A stretch of 64,000 bases of DNA from Pseudomonas sp. MTM4 (GCF_019355055.1 NZ_CP048411.1:2507501-2571500), one strand, 5' to 3'. Shown: positions 31,465 through 39,593, counted from the first letter of the stretch. A program made the numbers and translations. Notes: a model not told the origin generated them from the letters alone.

Positions 31465-32835
31465 ATGGACAACCGGAACAGCCTGCTTGCAACCTCGTTT
31501 CTCGGAACACTCATGGTGCTGAGCGGCCCTGCGGCAGCGGAAACCATCCGCGTCGGCATCGGCCACCAGAGCATGGTCACCAACACCGTCTCCGGCGGCG
31601 TCGTGCTGGAAAAGCTCGGCCTGCTGGACCAGTACTTGCCCAAAACGGGCAAATACAAGGATGCGGACTACCAGATCGAATTTCGCGACTACGATTCGGG
31701 CCCGCCGATTACCAATCAGATGCTGGCCGGCAAGCTCGACTTCGGCGTCATGGGCGATTACCCACTGATCGTCAACGGTGCCAAATTCCAGGAAACCAGC
31801 AAACAGCAGACCCGGTTCATCGCCGTGACCGGATACAACCTCAAGGGCACCGGCAACGGCATCGTGGTGCCGGCAGCCTCCTCCGTGCAGAGCCTCCAGG
31901 ATCTGGCCGGCAAAAGCCTGTCCACGCCGGTCGGCAGTGCAGCATGGGGCATGACGCTCAAAGTCCTTCGCGATGCCGGCCTGTCGGATAAGGTCACCCT
32001 GGTCAATCAGTCGCCACCCGTAGGTGCAGCCAACATCGCCGCGGGCAAGATCGACGCCCATGCCGACTTCTGTCCCTGGTCAGAAATCATGGAGTTCCGC
32101 GGCACTGGCCGGAAGATCTACGACGGCAGCGAGGCAGGCATTCCGACATTCCACGGCATCGTGGTTCGCGAGGAATTCGCCGAAAAATATCCCGAGGTGG
32201 TCGAGGGCGTGCTCAAGGCGACGATCGCCGCACAGAAGTGGATCAGTGAAGACCCGATGCGTGCCGCCACGCAAGTGGCCGAGTGGACCGGCGTCGACAA
32301 GGAAGTGCTCTACCTCTACTTCAGTGACGGCGGCATCTCGACCATGGAAGCGAGCATCAAGCCGCAATGGGTCGATGCCATGAAGTACGACCATGGCCTG
32401 CTGCAAAAGGAAATGCAGATTCCCGACCTCGATTTCGCCACCTGGATCGATGACTCCTACCTAAAGAAGGCCTATGCCGCGTCAGACCTCGATTACGACG
32501 CGATGGTGCAGAACGTGGTCAGCCCCACCCCACGTGCGCCAGGGCGCAAGCCCGCGGAAATCTGGTTCGCTGAAAAAGGCGTCGTTGCCTACGACGACAC
32601 CGCCGCGATGCTCGCCGCAGAAGAAGCGGCCAAGGGCGACGGCACCGCCATCAACGCCACTTACGTCTACGACAACCTCACCGGGCTGAAGCTGTTCGGC
32701 AAGGCGGCCTACCTGATCAAGGACCCGAGCGGCGAAGTGCTCGCCTTCATGAAGAAAAGCGACTCCGAGCGACATATCGCCGAAAGCGGCGGCGTGCCGC
32801 TGACCGCCGCGCAACCGGTCGCGATGTTGCCCTGA
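31465..32835 (+). CDS. ABC transporter substrate-binding protein, TauA/SsuA/NMT1-like, with C-terminal extension
   Basis: A 456-residue periplasmic protein. A signal peptide (about 1-25, ending GPAAA) is followed by a type-II binding fold of the nitrate/sulfonate/taurine group (about 26-340, with NQMLAGKLDFGVMGDYPLIV and PVGSAAWGMTLKVLRDAG). About 100 extra residues follow (360-456: AEIWFAEKGVVAYDDTAAML and ATYVYDNLTGLKLFGKAAYL), which are not part of the usual fold and faintly recall NosL-like domains. It is the first gene of the run. The ligand is not readable; a sulfonate or other sulfur compound is inferred from the neighbours. Confidence 0.85.
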   Translation: MDNRNSLLATSFLGTLMVLSGPAAAETIRVGIGHQSMVTNTVSGGVVLEKLGLLDQYLPKTGKYKDADYQIEFRDYDSGPPITNQMLAGKLDFGVMGDYPLIVNGAKFQETSKQQTRFIAVTGYNLKGTGNGIVVPAASSVQSLQDLAGKSLSTPVGSAAWGMTLKVLRDAGLSDKVTLVNQSPPVGAANIAAGKIDAHADFCPWSEIMEFRGTGRKIYDGSEAGIPTFHGIVVREEFAEKYPEVVEGVLKATIAAQKWISEDPMRAATQVAEWTGVDKEVLYLYFSDGGISTMEASIKPQWVDAMKYDHGLLQKEMQIPDLDFATWIDDSYLKKAYAASDLDYDAMVQNVVSPTPRAPGRKPAEIWFAEKGVVAYDDTAAMLAAEEAAKGDGTAINATYVYDNLTGLKLFGKAAYLIKDPSGEVLAFMKKSDSERHIAESGGVPLTAAQPVAMLP

Positions 32836-32888
32836 TCCGCTCGTATGCGCCGTAGAGCGCACATCAACCTGAGCCGAGGAGCGTAGCC

Positions 32889-33809
32889 ATGAGTGTCAAG
32901 CCGAACCCCGTGTTCGATTCAGCCACGGCGGTGCCCGCAGCGGTAGCGGCGCCTGCGCTGGAAGTTGCAGCAGCGCCCAGCCCGTCCGCTGCGCCGAGCG
33001 CATCCGCCAATGGCCTGCCGCGCCGGCGCCTGCCAGCCATGACCGGTCGCTATCTGGTGCGCATCGCCGCGCTGCTGATGGCGTTGGTGATCTGGCATTT
33101 CGCCGCCAGCAGCGGCTTCAACTTCTTCATCAACTTCGAGAACGTGCCGACCCCGCTTCTGGTGGGTGAGGCACTGGTCACTCAGCTGTCCAGCTCGGAG
33201 TTCTACCTGCACATCGCCCACAGCATGGAGCGGATCGCCATCGCGTATGCCTACGCCGTGGTGCTGGGCGTGCTGACCGGTGTAATGATGGGCCGCTCGC
33301 GCTGGGCCGAAGACATCATCCTGCCGTATATCGAGCTGTTCCGGCCGATTCCGGCAGTGGCCTGGATCCCGCTGGCGATCCTGATGCTGCCAACGGAACA
33401 GTCGAGCATCGTTTTCATCACCTTTCTCGGCGCCTTCTTTCCCATCGTGCTGAATACCGTGCACGGCGTGGAGCAGACGCCGGGCGTATTAGTCCGCGCC
33501 GCGCGCAGCCTCGGCGCCAGCAAGAAAGCGATCCTCTGGCACGTGGTGATCCCAGGCGCCATGCCGAGCATTGTTGCCGGCCTGGCTATCGGGATGGGCG
33601 TGGCCTGGTTCTCTTTGCTGGCTGGCGAAATCATCAGTGGCCAGTACGGCATCGGCTATTTCACCTGGACCTCCTACACCCTGGTCAAGTACCCGGAAAT
33701 CATCATCGGCATGCTGACCATCGGTGGCCTCGGCACCCTTTGTACCCTGCTCGTTCGCAAGGCCTGCAACCCGCTGCTGCACTGGCAGGCCAAGGGAGGT
33801 CGGCCATGA
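32889..33809 (+). CDS. ABC transporter permease, sulfonate/nitrate type
   Basis: A 306-residue inner-membrane permease of the SsuC/TauC/NrtB group. An Ala/Pro-rich cytoplasmic N-terminus (about 1-50) precedes six helices. The EAA loop is AARSLGASKKAILWHVVIPG (about residues 205-224), where the ATPase docks. The stop overlaps the next start by 4 nt (ATGA), so permease and ATPase are co-translated. Confidence 0.92.
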   Translation: MSVKPNPVFDSATAVPAAVAAPALEVAAAPSPSAAPSASANGLPRRRLPAMTGRYLVRIAALLMALVIWHFAASSGFNFFINFENVPTPLLVGEALVTQLSSSEFYLHIAHSMERIAIAYAYAVVLGVLTGVMMGRSRWAEDIILPYIELFRPIPAVAWIPLAILMLPTEQSSIVFITFLGAFFPIVLNTVHGVEQTPGVLVRAARSLGASKKAILWHVVIPGAMPSIVAGLAIGMGVAWFSLLAGEIISGQYGIGYFTWTSYTLVKYPEIIIGMLTIGGLGTLCTLLVRKACNPLLHWQAKGGRP

Positions 33810-34678
33810 ACAGCGCCGTACAAGACAACCGCCTCGCCGTGCTCGACCACAGCCGGCTACGGGCGAAGGCCAACGCCAAGGGCGACGGTCGCGGCCACAT
33901 CAGCGTGCGCAACCTGCACATCGAATTCGACCATCAGGGCGGCAAACGCGCCGCGGTGCAGGACGCGCAGCTGGATATCCGCCCCGGCGAGTTCGTCTGC
34001 CTGCTTGGGCCGTCCGGCTGTGGCAAATCAACGCTACTCAACGCCATGGCCGGCTTCGTCAATCCGACTCGAGGCGAGCTGAGCATCGATGGCAAGGCGG
34101 TCGATTCACCCAGTCCGGATCGCGGCATGGTGTTCCAGCAGCATTCGCTGTTCCCCTGGAAAACCGTGCGCGACAACGTCGCCTTCGGCCCGCTGATGGC
34201 AGGCGCTTCACGCAAGGAAGCGTCCAGCGTGGCGCGCACCTTTCTGTCGCTAGTGGGGCTCGCCGCGTTCGAGGACGCCTATCCCTCGACACTATCCGGT
34301 GGCATGCAGCAACGCGTCGGCATCGCCCGCGCGCTGGCCAACTACCCCAGCGTGCTGCTGATGGATGAGCCCTTCGGTGCGCTGGATGCACAGACGCGAA
34401 TCATGATGCAGGAGAACCTGCTGGAGATCTGGCGCGAGTTCAAGAACACCGTGGTGTTCGTCACCCACGACATCGACGAGGCCGTGTTTCTCTCCGATCG
34501 CATCGTGGTAATGAGCGCCAGCCCCGGCCGGATCATCGCCGACATCAAAGTCTCGCTGCCTCGGCCGCGCGAGCAGAGCCTGCTCACCAGCACCGAGTTC
34601 ATGGACTACAAGCGCCAGTGCCTGGACCTGATCCGTCAGGAAACCCTGCGCGCTTTCCAGCAGCAGAACGGAGGCTGA
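33806..34678 (+). CDS. ABC transporter ATP-binding protein, sulfonate/nitrate type
   Basis: A 290-residue ATPase with Walker A GPSGCGKST (about residue 70), Q-loop, signature LSGGMQQRVGIARAL (about 167-181), Walker B VLLMDEPFGALD and switch His in VTHDIDEAVFLSDR. This is the SsuB/TauB/NrtD pattern. A 30-residue N-terminal extension precedes the domain. The ATG at 33806 is set by the ATGA overlap with the permease. Confidence 0.92.
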   Translation: MNSAVQDNRLAVLDHSRLRAKANAKGDGRGHISVRNLHIEFDHQGGKRAAVQDAQLDIRPGEFVCLLGPSGCGKSTLLNAMAGFVNPTRGELSIDGKAVDSPSPDRGMVFQQHSLFPWKTVRDNVAFGPLMAGASRKEASSVARTFLSLVGLAAFEDAYPSTLSGGMQQRVGIARALANYPSVLLMDEPFGALDAQTRIMMQENLLEIWREFKNTVVFVTHDIDEAVFLSDRIVVMSASPGRIIADIKVSLPRPREQSLLTSTEFMDYKRQCLDLIRQETLRAFQQQNGG

Positions 34679-34720
34679 GCCATGCGCGAATCCCGACGTT
34701 TTTCGCCAACGCTCGACATG

Positions 34721-34736
34721 ACCTGTCATGACAGGT
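34721..34736. promoter_or_regulatory. Perfect 16-bp palindrome, candidate GntR operator
   Basis: ACCTGTCATGACAGGT is a perfect palindrome located 13 bp upstream of the GntR-regulator start codon, between it and the ABC ATPase gene. Dyad sites of this size in the regulator's own leader are typical of GntR/HutC autoregulation. A related near-palindrome sharing TTGTCATGAC/TGTCATGAC occurs at 39396-39413. Confidence 0.6.
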
Positions 34737-34749
34737 TGGAGCTAACCCA

Positions 34750-35493
34750 ATGAAAGGAACCCAGCAACTCGCCCCTGGCCAGTCGCCGCTGCCGCTGTAT
34801 GTGCAGATCCGTGATGACCTGCGCCGCAAGATTCTCGAAGGCAGCTACGTGGTCCATGAGCGCCTGCCCTCGGAAAACGAGCTGATGAACGCCTTCGGTG
34901 TCAGCCGCATCACCATCCGCCAAGCGCTGCGCGACCTGCACAACGAGGGCCTGGTGTTCAGCGCCCAGGGCAAGGGCACCTACGTCAGCAAGCCGAAAGC
35001 GGTGCAGAACGTGCAGCGCCTGCAGGGCTTCGGCGAAGCGATGGCAGCCCAAGGCTACGAAGCGACTGCGCGACTGCTCTCGATTCAGGAACGCAAGCCA
35101 CCCAAAGCCGTGGTCGCCGCGCTGCACCTGCTGGCAGGCGAGGAGGTGGTCGAGGTCAAGCGCGTGCGTTATCTGAACCGCGAGGCCGTCTGCGTCGAGA
35201 ACAGCTACTTCCCACTCGAAATCGGCCGGCGGATGTTCGGCCTGGATCTCTCTGGCGACATCTTTCCGCTGCTCGAAAACGCCTTCGGCATTGCCCTTGG
35301 GCGTGCCGACATCAGCCTCGACGCCACCCTGGCCGACGAAGAACACCAGCACTACCTGGCTCTCAAGCCCGGCGAACCCATCCTGCGCGTCGAGCGGCTG
35401 ACCCATGACCGCGCTGGCCGTCCCATCGACTTCGAATACCTCTGCTACCGCGGCGACGCATTCAAATACCAGTTCCGAGTGGATCGGAAATAG
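34750..35493 (+). CDS. GntR-family (HutC/UTRA) transcriptional regulator
   Basis: A 247-residue repressor-type regulator. The winged helix-turn-helix lies at about residues 12-80 (LPLYVQIRDDLRRKILEGSY, then LPSENELMNAFGVSRITIRQ) and the UTRA ligand domain at about 95-240. It lies inside the cluster between the importer and the flavoprotein gene, 8 nt before the latter. It probably senses the imported compound or a product and controls the cluster through the palindrome in its leader. The effector is unknown. Confidence 0.9.
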   Translation: MKGTQQLAPGQSPLPLYVQIRDDLRRKILEGSYVVHERLPSENELMNAFGVSRITIRQALRDLHNEGLVFSAQGKGTYVSKPKAVQNVQRLQGFGEAMAAQGYEATARLLSIQERKPPKAVVAALHLLAGEEVVEVKRVRYLNREAVCVENSYFPLEIGRRMFGLDLSGDIFPLLENAFGIALGRADISLDATLADEEHQHYLALKPGEPILRVERLTHDRAGRPIDFEYLCYRGDAFKYQFRVDRK

Positions 35494-35501
35494 GAGGCAA
35501 C

Positions 35502-37238
35502 ATGACCACTATCAACGACATCCCAGTGATCGATACCGACGTGCTGGTCATCGGCGGCGGCACCGCCGGCCCGATGGCTGCTGTAACCGTTAAGGAGCAG
35601 GACCCGAACCTCAAGGTCATCCTGCTGGAAAAGGCTAACGTCAAACGCTCCGGCGCCATTTCCATGGGCATGGACGGCCTCAATAACGCGGTGGTCCCCG
35701 GTCACGCCACGCCCGAGCAGTACGTCAAGGAAATCACCATCGCCAACGACGGCATCGTCCACCAGCCGGCGCTGATGGCCTACGCGACTCGCTCGTTCTC
35801 GATGATCGAGAAACTCGACTCCTGGGGCGTGCACTTCCAGAAAGACGAAACCGGCGACTACGACATGAAGAAGGTGCACCACCTGGGCACCTACGTTCTG
35901 CCGATGCCCGAGGGGCACAACGTCAAGAAGATTCTCTACCGCCGCCTGCGCCGCGTGCGGGTGGAGATCGAGAACCGCTTCCAGGCCACCCGCCTGCTCA
36001 AGGACCCGGACGGCAAAATTGCCGGCATGATCGGGGTGAACACCCGTACCGCCGAGCCGATCATCATCCGCGCCAAGGCGGTAATCATGGCCACCGGTGC
36101 CGCCGGCCGCATCGGCCTACCGAACTCCGGCTATCTGTTCGGCACCTACGAAAATCCGGCCAACTGCGGTGACGGCCACGCCATGGCGTACCACGTCGGC
36201 GCCGACCTGGTGAACCTGGAGTGCTTCCAGGTCAACCCATTGCTCAAGGACTACAACGGCCCGGCCTGCGCCTACGTCACCGGCCCGCTCGGTGGCTTTA
36301 CCGCCAATGCCTACGGCGAGCGCTTCATCGAATGCGACTACTGGTCCGGGCAGATGATGCTGGAGTTTTTCAAGGAACTGGAATCGGGCACGGGACCGGT
36401 GTTCCTTAAGCTCGATCACCTGGCCGAGGAAACCATCCAGGAAATCGAGACCGTCCTGCACACCAATGAACGTCCGACCCGCGGCCGCTTCCACGAAGGT
36501 CGCCACATCGACTATCGCCAGCGCATGGTCGAGATGCACATCTCCGAGATCGGTTTCTGCTCCGGCCACTCGGCCTCCGGCGTATGGACCGACGAGACCG
36601 GCGCCACCACGGTGCCTGGCCTCTACGGTGCCGGCGACATGGCCTCGGTGGCGCACAACTACATGCTCGGCGCCTTCGTCTACGGGCAGATCTGCGGTGA
36701 GAGCGCCGCGACGTTCGTCAAGGACCGCAGCGAGCCTGTACTCGACGAAGCCTTCATCGCCGCCGAGCTGGCACGCATCCAGGCGCCGCTCATGGTCAAG
36801 GACGGCATCCCGCCCGAACAGATGGAATACAAGGTGCGCCGCCTGGTGAACGACTACCTGCAGCCGCCGAAAGTGACCAAGAAGATGGAGATCGGCCTGG
36901 AGCGCATCCTCGCCGTGCGCGAAGACGTACCGAAACTCGCCGCCGCCGATCCCCACGAATTGCTCCGGGCGCTGGAAGTGCAATCGATCATCGACTGCGC
37001 CGAGATGGCTGCGCGCGCCTCGCTGTATCGCACCGAATCACGCTGGGGCCTGTACCACTACCGCGTCGATTTTCCCGAGCAGGACAACGCCGAGTGGTTC
37101 TACCACAGCCGCCTGTTCAAAGACGCCAACGGCCAGATGGCCCACGGCAAACGCCCGGTCGCCGACTACGTCGTTCCGCTGGGCGAAGAGAAAGACGCCT
37201 ACAGCAAGCTGCGGGTGAAAAAGGCCGCCAATGCCTGA
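35502..37238 (+). CDS. FAD flavoprotein, AprA-like (adenylylsulfate reductase alpha / fumarate reductase family)
   Basis: A 578-residue flavoprotein of the fumarate reductase/succinate dehydrogenase superfamily. The FAD motif VLVIGGGTAGPMAAVTVKE lies at about 14-32. From memory of AprA it shares features specific to that branch: VILLEKANVKRSGAI after the first strand, LYGAGDMA near residue 375, and a C-terminal part with PHELLRALEV, then YRTESRWGLYHYRVDFPEQ and EWFYHSRLF. It is shorter than canonical AprA (about 620-660). SGHSASGVW holds a His that may match the AprA active-site His. Its partner is the AprB-like ferredoxin downstream. It may oxidise or reduce a sulfur compound; plain APS reductase activity is not proved. 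Confidence 0.8.
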   Translation: MTTINDIPVIDTDVLVIGGGTAGPMAAVTVKEQDPNLKVILLEKANVKRSGAISMGMDGLNNAVVPGHATPEQYVKEITIANDGIVHQPALMAYATRSFSMIEKLDSWGVHFQKDETGDYDMKKVHHLGTYVLPMPEGHNVKKILYRRLRRVRVEIENRFQATRLLKDPDGKIAGMIGVNTRTAEPIIIRAKAVIMATGAAGRIGLPNSGYLFGTYENPANCGDGHAMAYHVGADLVNLECFQVNPLLKDYNGPACAYVTGPLGGFTANAYGERFIECDYWSGQMMLEFFKELESGTGPVFLKLDHLAEETIQEIETVLHTNERPTRGRFHEGRHIDYRQRMVEMHISEIGFCSGHSASGVWTDETGATTVPGLYGAGDMASVAHNYMLGAFVYGQICGESAATFVKDRSEPVLDEAFIAAELARIQAPLMVKDGIPPEQMEYKVRRLVNDYLQPPKVTKKMEIGLERILAVREDVPKLAAADPHELLRALEVQSIIDCAEMAARASLYRTESRWGLYHYRVDFPEQDNAEWFYHSRLFKDANGQMAHGKRPVADYVVPLGEEKDAYSKLRVKKAANA

Positions 37239-37432
37239 CTGTAGGGGCGACGCCCAATGATCCCTGCTGCCAATGGGCGAATGAATTCGCCCCTACAGGA
37301 CGAACGCTTGATGCCGCTCCGTAGGGGCGAATTTATTCGCCCAGCGAACCCTGATGCCAAGTGGCGAATGAATTCGCCCCACAGCGAAGCGGGTCGACAG
37401 TGCCCGCTCGACTGGAACCGAGGAGATAAACC
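37239..37432. repeat. Cluster of GGGCGAAT-type palindromic repeats
   Basis: The spacer between the AprA-like and AprB-like genes holds three palindromes: 37275-37292 (GGGCGAAT-GA-ATTCGCCC), 37325-37342 (GGGCGAAT-TT-ATTCGCCC) and 37363-37378 (GGCGAAT-GA-ATTCGCC), plus a partial GTAGGGGCGA copy near 37242. Some are flanked by GTAGG/CCTAC. They resemble repetitive extragenic palindromes of Pseudomonas. Being inside the operon, they could alter the mRNA ratio of the two subunits. Confidence 0.85.
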
Positions 37433-37666
37433 ATGCCCGTAGCCACCCACCGCTCTGCCGTCCCGGTCATCGTCGACGAAGAGAAATGCATTGCCGAAAA
37501 GGGCTGCCGCGTCTGCATCGACGTCTGCCCGCTGGACGTCCTGTGGATCAATCCAGACACCGGCAAGGCGCACATGAAATACGACGAATGCTGGTACTGC
37601 ATGCCGTGCGAGACCGACTGCCCGACCGATGCGGTCAAGGTGAACATTCCCTACCTGCTGCGCTGA
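37433..37666 (+). CDS. Two-[4Fe-4S] ferredoxin, short AprB-like partner
   Basis: A 77-residue protein with eight cluster Cys: CIAEKGCRVCIDVCP (about residues 19-33) and CWYCMPCETDCP (about 50-61). The CW-C-x2-C pattern of the second site and the position after the AprA-like gene match AprB, but canonical AprB has about 150 residues and a C-terminal tail that wraps the alpha subunit. That tail is absent here. It probably carries electrons to or from the flavin of the AprA-like protein. GAGGAG supports the start. Confidence 0.88.
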   Translation: MPVATHRSAVPVIVDEEKCIAEKGCRVCIDVCPLDVLWINPDTGKAHMKYDECWYCMPCETDCPTDAVKVNIPYLLR

Positions 37667-37676
37667 GGAGCCGCTG

Positions 37677-38636
37677 ATGAAGACTTATGACGATCCCATG
37701 TTGCAGCAGATTGCCGACAACCTGGCCTCCGAAGACCCCGGCATTCGCCGCGTCGCTGTGCTGGAGTTGGTCGACTGCGGCGAGCCGGAAGCCGCCGAGC
37801 TGCTGATCCTGGCGCTTAACGACGAAGACCCCGCGGTGCGCCAGGAGGCCGCCAAGGTGGTCGACGAATTCGATGCGGTGGACATCGCTGACGCGCTGAT
37901 CGCTGCCCTGCAAGACAGCAACGAGGTGGTGCGCAACTCCGCCGCCCATGCGCTGGCCGATCTCAAGGACCCGGCCGCGGCGATGCCGCTGCTCGAAGCG
38001 CTGGAAGGCACGGATGACCCTTTTGTCGTGGCTGGAATCCTGCGGGCGGTCAAACCGCTGCGCAACCCGGCCGCCCAGGCCCCGGCGCTGCAGCGCATGC
38101 AGGCAGCCGATGCCGGCGTGCGCCGCGAGGCGGTGGCGGTGATCGGTTGGCTGAAGCAGACCGAAAACCTTCCCGCGCTGATGGAGCGCGCCGGGCACGA
38201 CGAGGACGCCGAAGTGCGCCGCGCCGCCACCGGCGCCCTGGTCTACGCCACGCCCGAGCAGGTCGGCCCGACGCTGGTCGGCCTGCTGCATGACGCGCAC
38301 TGGCAAGTGCGTGTCGAAGCGGCGGTCAGCATCGGCAAGCTCAATTACCAGGCGGCCTTACAGCCCTTGGTCGAGGCCACGCACGACAGCTTCTGGCAGG
38401 TCCGCGAAAAGGCCGTGGACGCGCTCGGCAAACTCGGTGCGATCGGCGCCATCCCGGCGCTCGGCGTCTGCGCTCGCGACCCGATGAGCAACCTGCGCAA
38501 GGCCGCCATCGGCGCGCTGGGGACGATCGGTCATCACGATGGCCGGGCCTTCGTCGAGGCCGCGATGGACGACCCGGATCCGGACGTCCGCAAGCTGGCG
38601 CGCTGGGCCATGTCGAAACTCGACGCGGCAGCGTGA
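37677..38636 (+). CDS. HEAT-repeat (PBS lyase-like) protein
   Basis: A 319-residue all-helical repeat protein, about nine or ten HEAT-like units of 31 residues. Typical units are IRRVAVLELVDCGEPEAAEL, VVRNSAAHALADLKDPAAAM and VREKAVDALGKLGAIGAIPA. No catalytic motif or signal peptide is seen. It starts 10 nt after the AprB-like gene, so it is in the same operon. HEAT proteins of this kind act as scaffolds or as chaperones for cofactor insertion; a role in assembling the flavoprotein/ferredoxin complex is inference. Confidence 0.85.
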   Translation: MKTYDDPMLQQIADNLASEDPGIRRVAVLELVDCGEPEAAELLILALNDEDPAVRQEAAKVVDEFDAVDIADALIAALQDSNEVVRNSAAHALADLKDPAAAMPLLEALEGTDDPFVVAGILRAVKPLRNPAAQAPALQRMQAADAGVRREAVAVIGWLKQTENLPALMERAGHDEDAEVRRAATGALVYATPEQVGPTLVGLLHDAHWQVRVEAAVSIGKLNYQAALQPLVEATHDSFWQVREKAVDALGKLGAIGAIPALGVCARDPMSNLRKAAIGALGTIGHHDGRAFVEAAMDDPDPDVRKLARWAMSKLDAAA

Positions 38637-38663
38637 TTATTCGGGACTCGTAATGCGTTGTGA

Positions 38664-39037
38664 TCCACCGACCGATGCTGCCACCGAGCGGTTTCGGCGG
38701 GCTGAAGCCCGCCCTACGGGTGGCGCATCGAACGATTAACAGACTCGACGCGGCTGTACGGGGCTTACCAAAAGTCGCACTACACCGGCACCGAGATCCG
38801 CGCAGCTCCGCCCCCTTCTTTCCTGGAGAGAGGGCTGGGGTGAGGGGGACGCATCGATTGATGTTGTCACCAAGCACGTTCGGCGGATTAAAACCCGCCC
38901 TACAAGTTTGGCGTGTTGAGCGATTTACATATTTGACGCGTCGATGCAGGGCTTAAAGGGCCGCCCTGCACCGCCGCTGAGATCCACGCCGCTCTTGCCC
39001 CCTCTCCCCTTTGGGGAGAGGGCTGGGGTGAGGGGCC
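38664..39037. repeat. Degenerate tandem duplication of about 187 bp
   Basis: The 425-nt spacer between the HEAT gene and the ferredoxin gene holds two diverged copies of one unit (about 38664-38850 and 38851-39037). Shared landmarks are TTCGGCGG (38693 and 38879), AACCCGCCCTAC/AAGCCCGCCCTAC, GAGATCC, and GAGAGGGCTGGGGTGAGGGG (38828 and 39016), with offsets of 186-188 bp. Each unit contains a GCGGGC/GCCCGC hairpin and a CCCTCTCC-type motif common as an extragenic repeat in Pseudomonas. No gene is seen. Confidence 0.75.
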
Positions 39038-39061
39038 GGGCGCACCAGAGGAGCCTATGAG

Positions 39062-39385
39062 ATGACTTATGTCGTTACCGAAAACTGCATTCGCTGCAAA
39101 TACACCGACTGCGTCGAGGTCTGCCCCGCAGACTGCTTTCACGAGGGGCCGAACTTCCTTGTGATCAACCCGGAGACCTGCATCGACTGCAGCCTCTGCG
39201 CGCCGGAATGCCCGGCCGACGCGATCTTCGCCGACAACGCGCTGCCGGCCGATCAGAGCCATTTCATCGAGCTCAACGCCGAGCTGGCCGAAGTCTGGCC
39301 CGTGATAACCCAGACCAACAGTCCGTTGGCCGAGGCCGATACCTGGGTCGATCAGGGCGACAAGCTGCAGTTCCTGGAGCGCTGA
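39062..39385 (+). CDS. fdxA: 7Fe-type ferredoxin ([3Fe-4S]/[4Fe-4S]), FdxA-like
   Basis: A 107-residue ferredoxin of the Azotobacter FdI/FdxA type. The N-terminal motif [14 protein letters not shown] is followed by [13 protein letters not shown], and [17 protein letters not shown] is the second cluster site. The C-terminal half is helical. With the Fpr-like reductase at 40957 it can form an NADPH-ferredoxin electron route for the flavoprotein. Whether it is the only FdxA of the genome cannot be seen here. Confidence 0.93.
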   Translation: MTYVVTENCIRCKYTDCVEVCPADCFHEGPNFLVINPETCIDCSLCAPECPADAIFADNALPADQSHFIELNAELAEVWPVITQTNSPLAEADTWVDQGDKLQFLER

Positions 39386-39388
39386 GCT

Positions 39389-39583
39389 GTGCCCGAACTT
39401 GTCATGACGAGTTGGTTTCGCTGTGTGCTGCTGACGCTGGTAATCGGCAGCGCGGCCCTGACCGGTAGCGCACGGCCAGTCGAAGACCAGAGCCGCTCCG
39501 TCAGGGCCCCCGAAACCCCTGCCCTGATGATGCCGGACGGGTATCCGCCGCGCCTGTTACGCACTTTTTCCAAGATCGCTTGA
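39389..39583 (+). CDS. Small exported or membrane-anchored protein
   Basis: A 64-residue frame from a GTG (39389), or 59 residues from the ATG at 39404. A hydrophobic segment (FRCVLLTLVIGSAALTGSA) near the N-terminus predicts a signal peptide or anchor; the rest is short, with Pro-rich turns. GGAG lies about 9 nt before the GTG, it starts 3 nt after fdxA stops and ends 10 nt before the next gene, which fits an operon member. Family unknown. Its start overlaps an operator-like palindrome. Confidence 0.5.
   Translation: MPELVMTSWFRCVLLTLVIGSAALTGSARPVEDQSRSVRAPETPALMMPDGYPPRLLRTFSKIA
39396..39413. promoter_or_regulatory. Near-palindrome related to the GntR-leader palindrome
   Basis: AACTTGTCATGACGAGTT is an 18-bp dyad with one mismatched pair; its core GTCATGAC is identical with that of the perfect palindrome at 34721-34736, and both are followed by GG. 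It may be a second binding site of the cluster regulator, controlling an internal promoter for the genes from DUF971 onward. Confidence 0.4.
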
Positions 39584-39593
39584 GGAATTGCCC

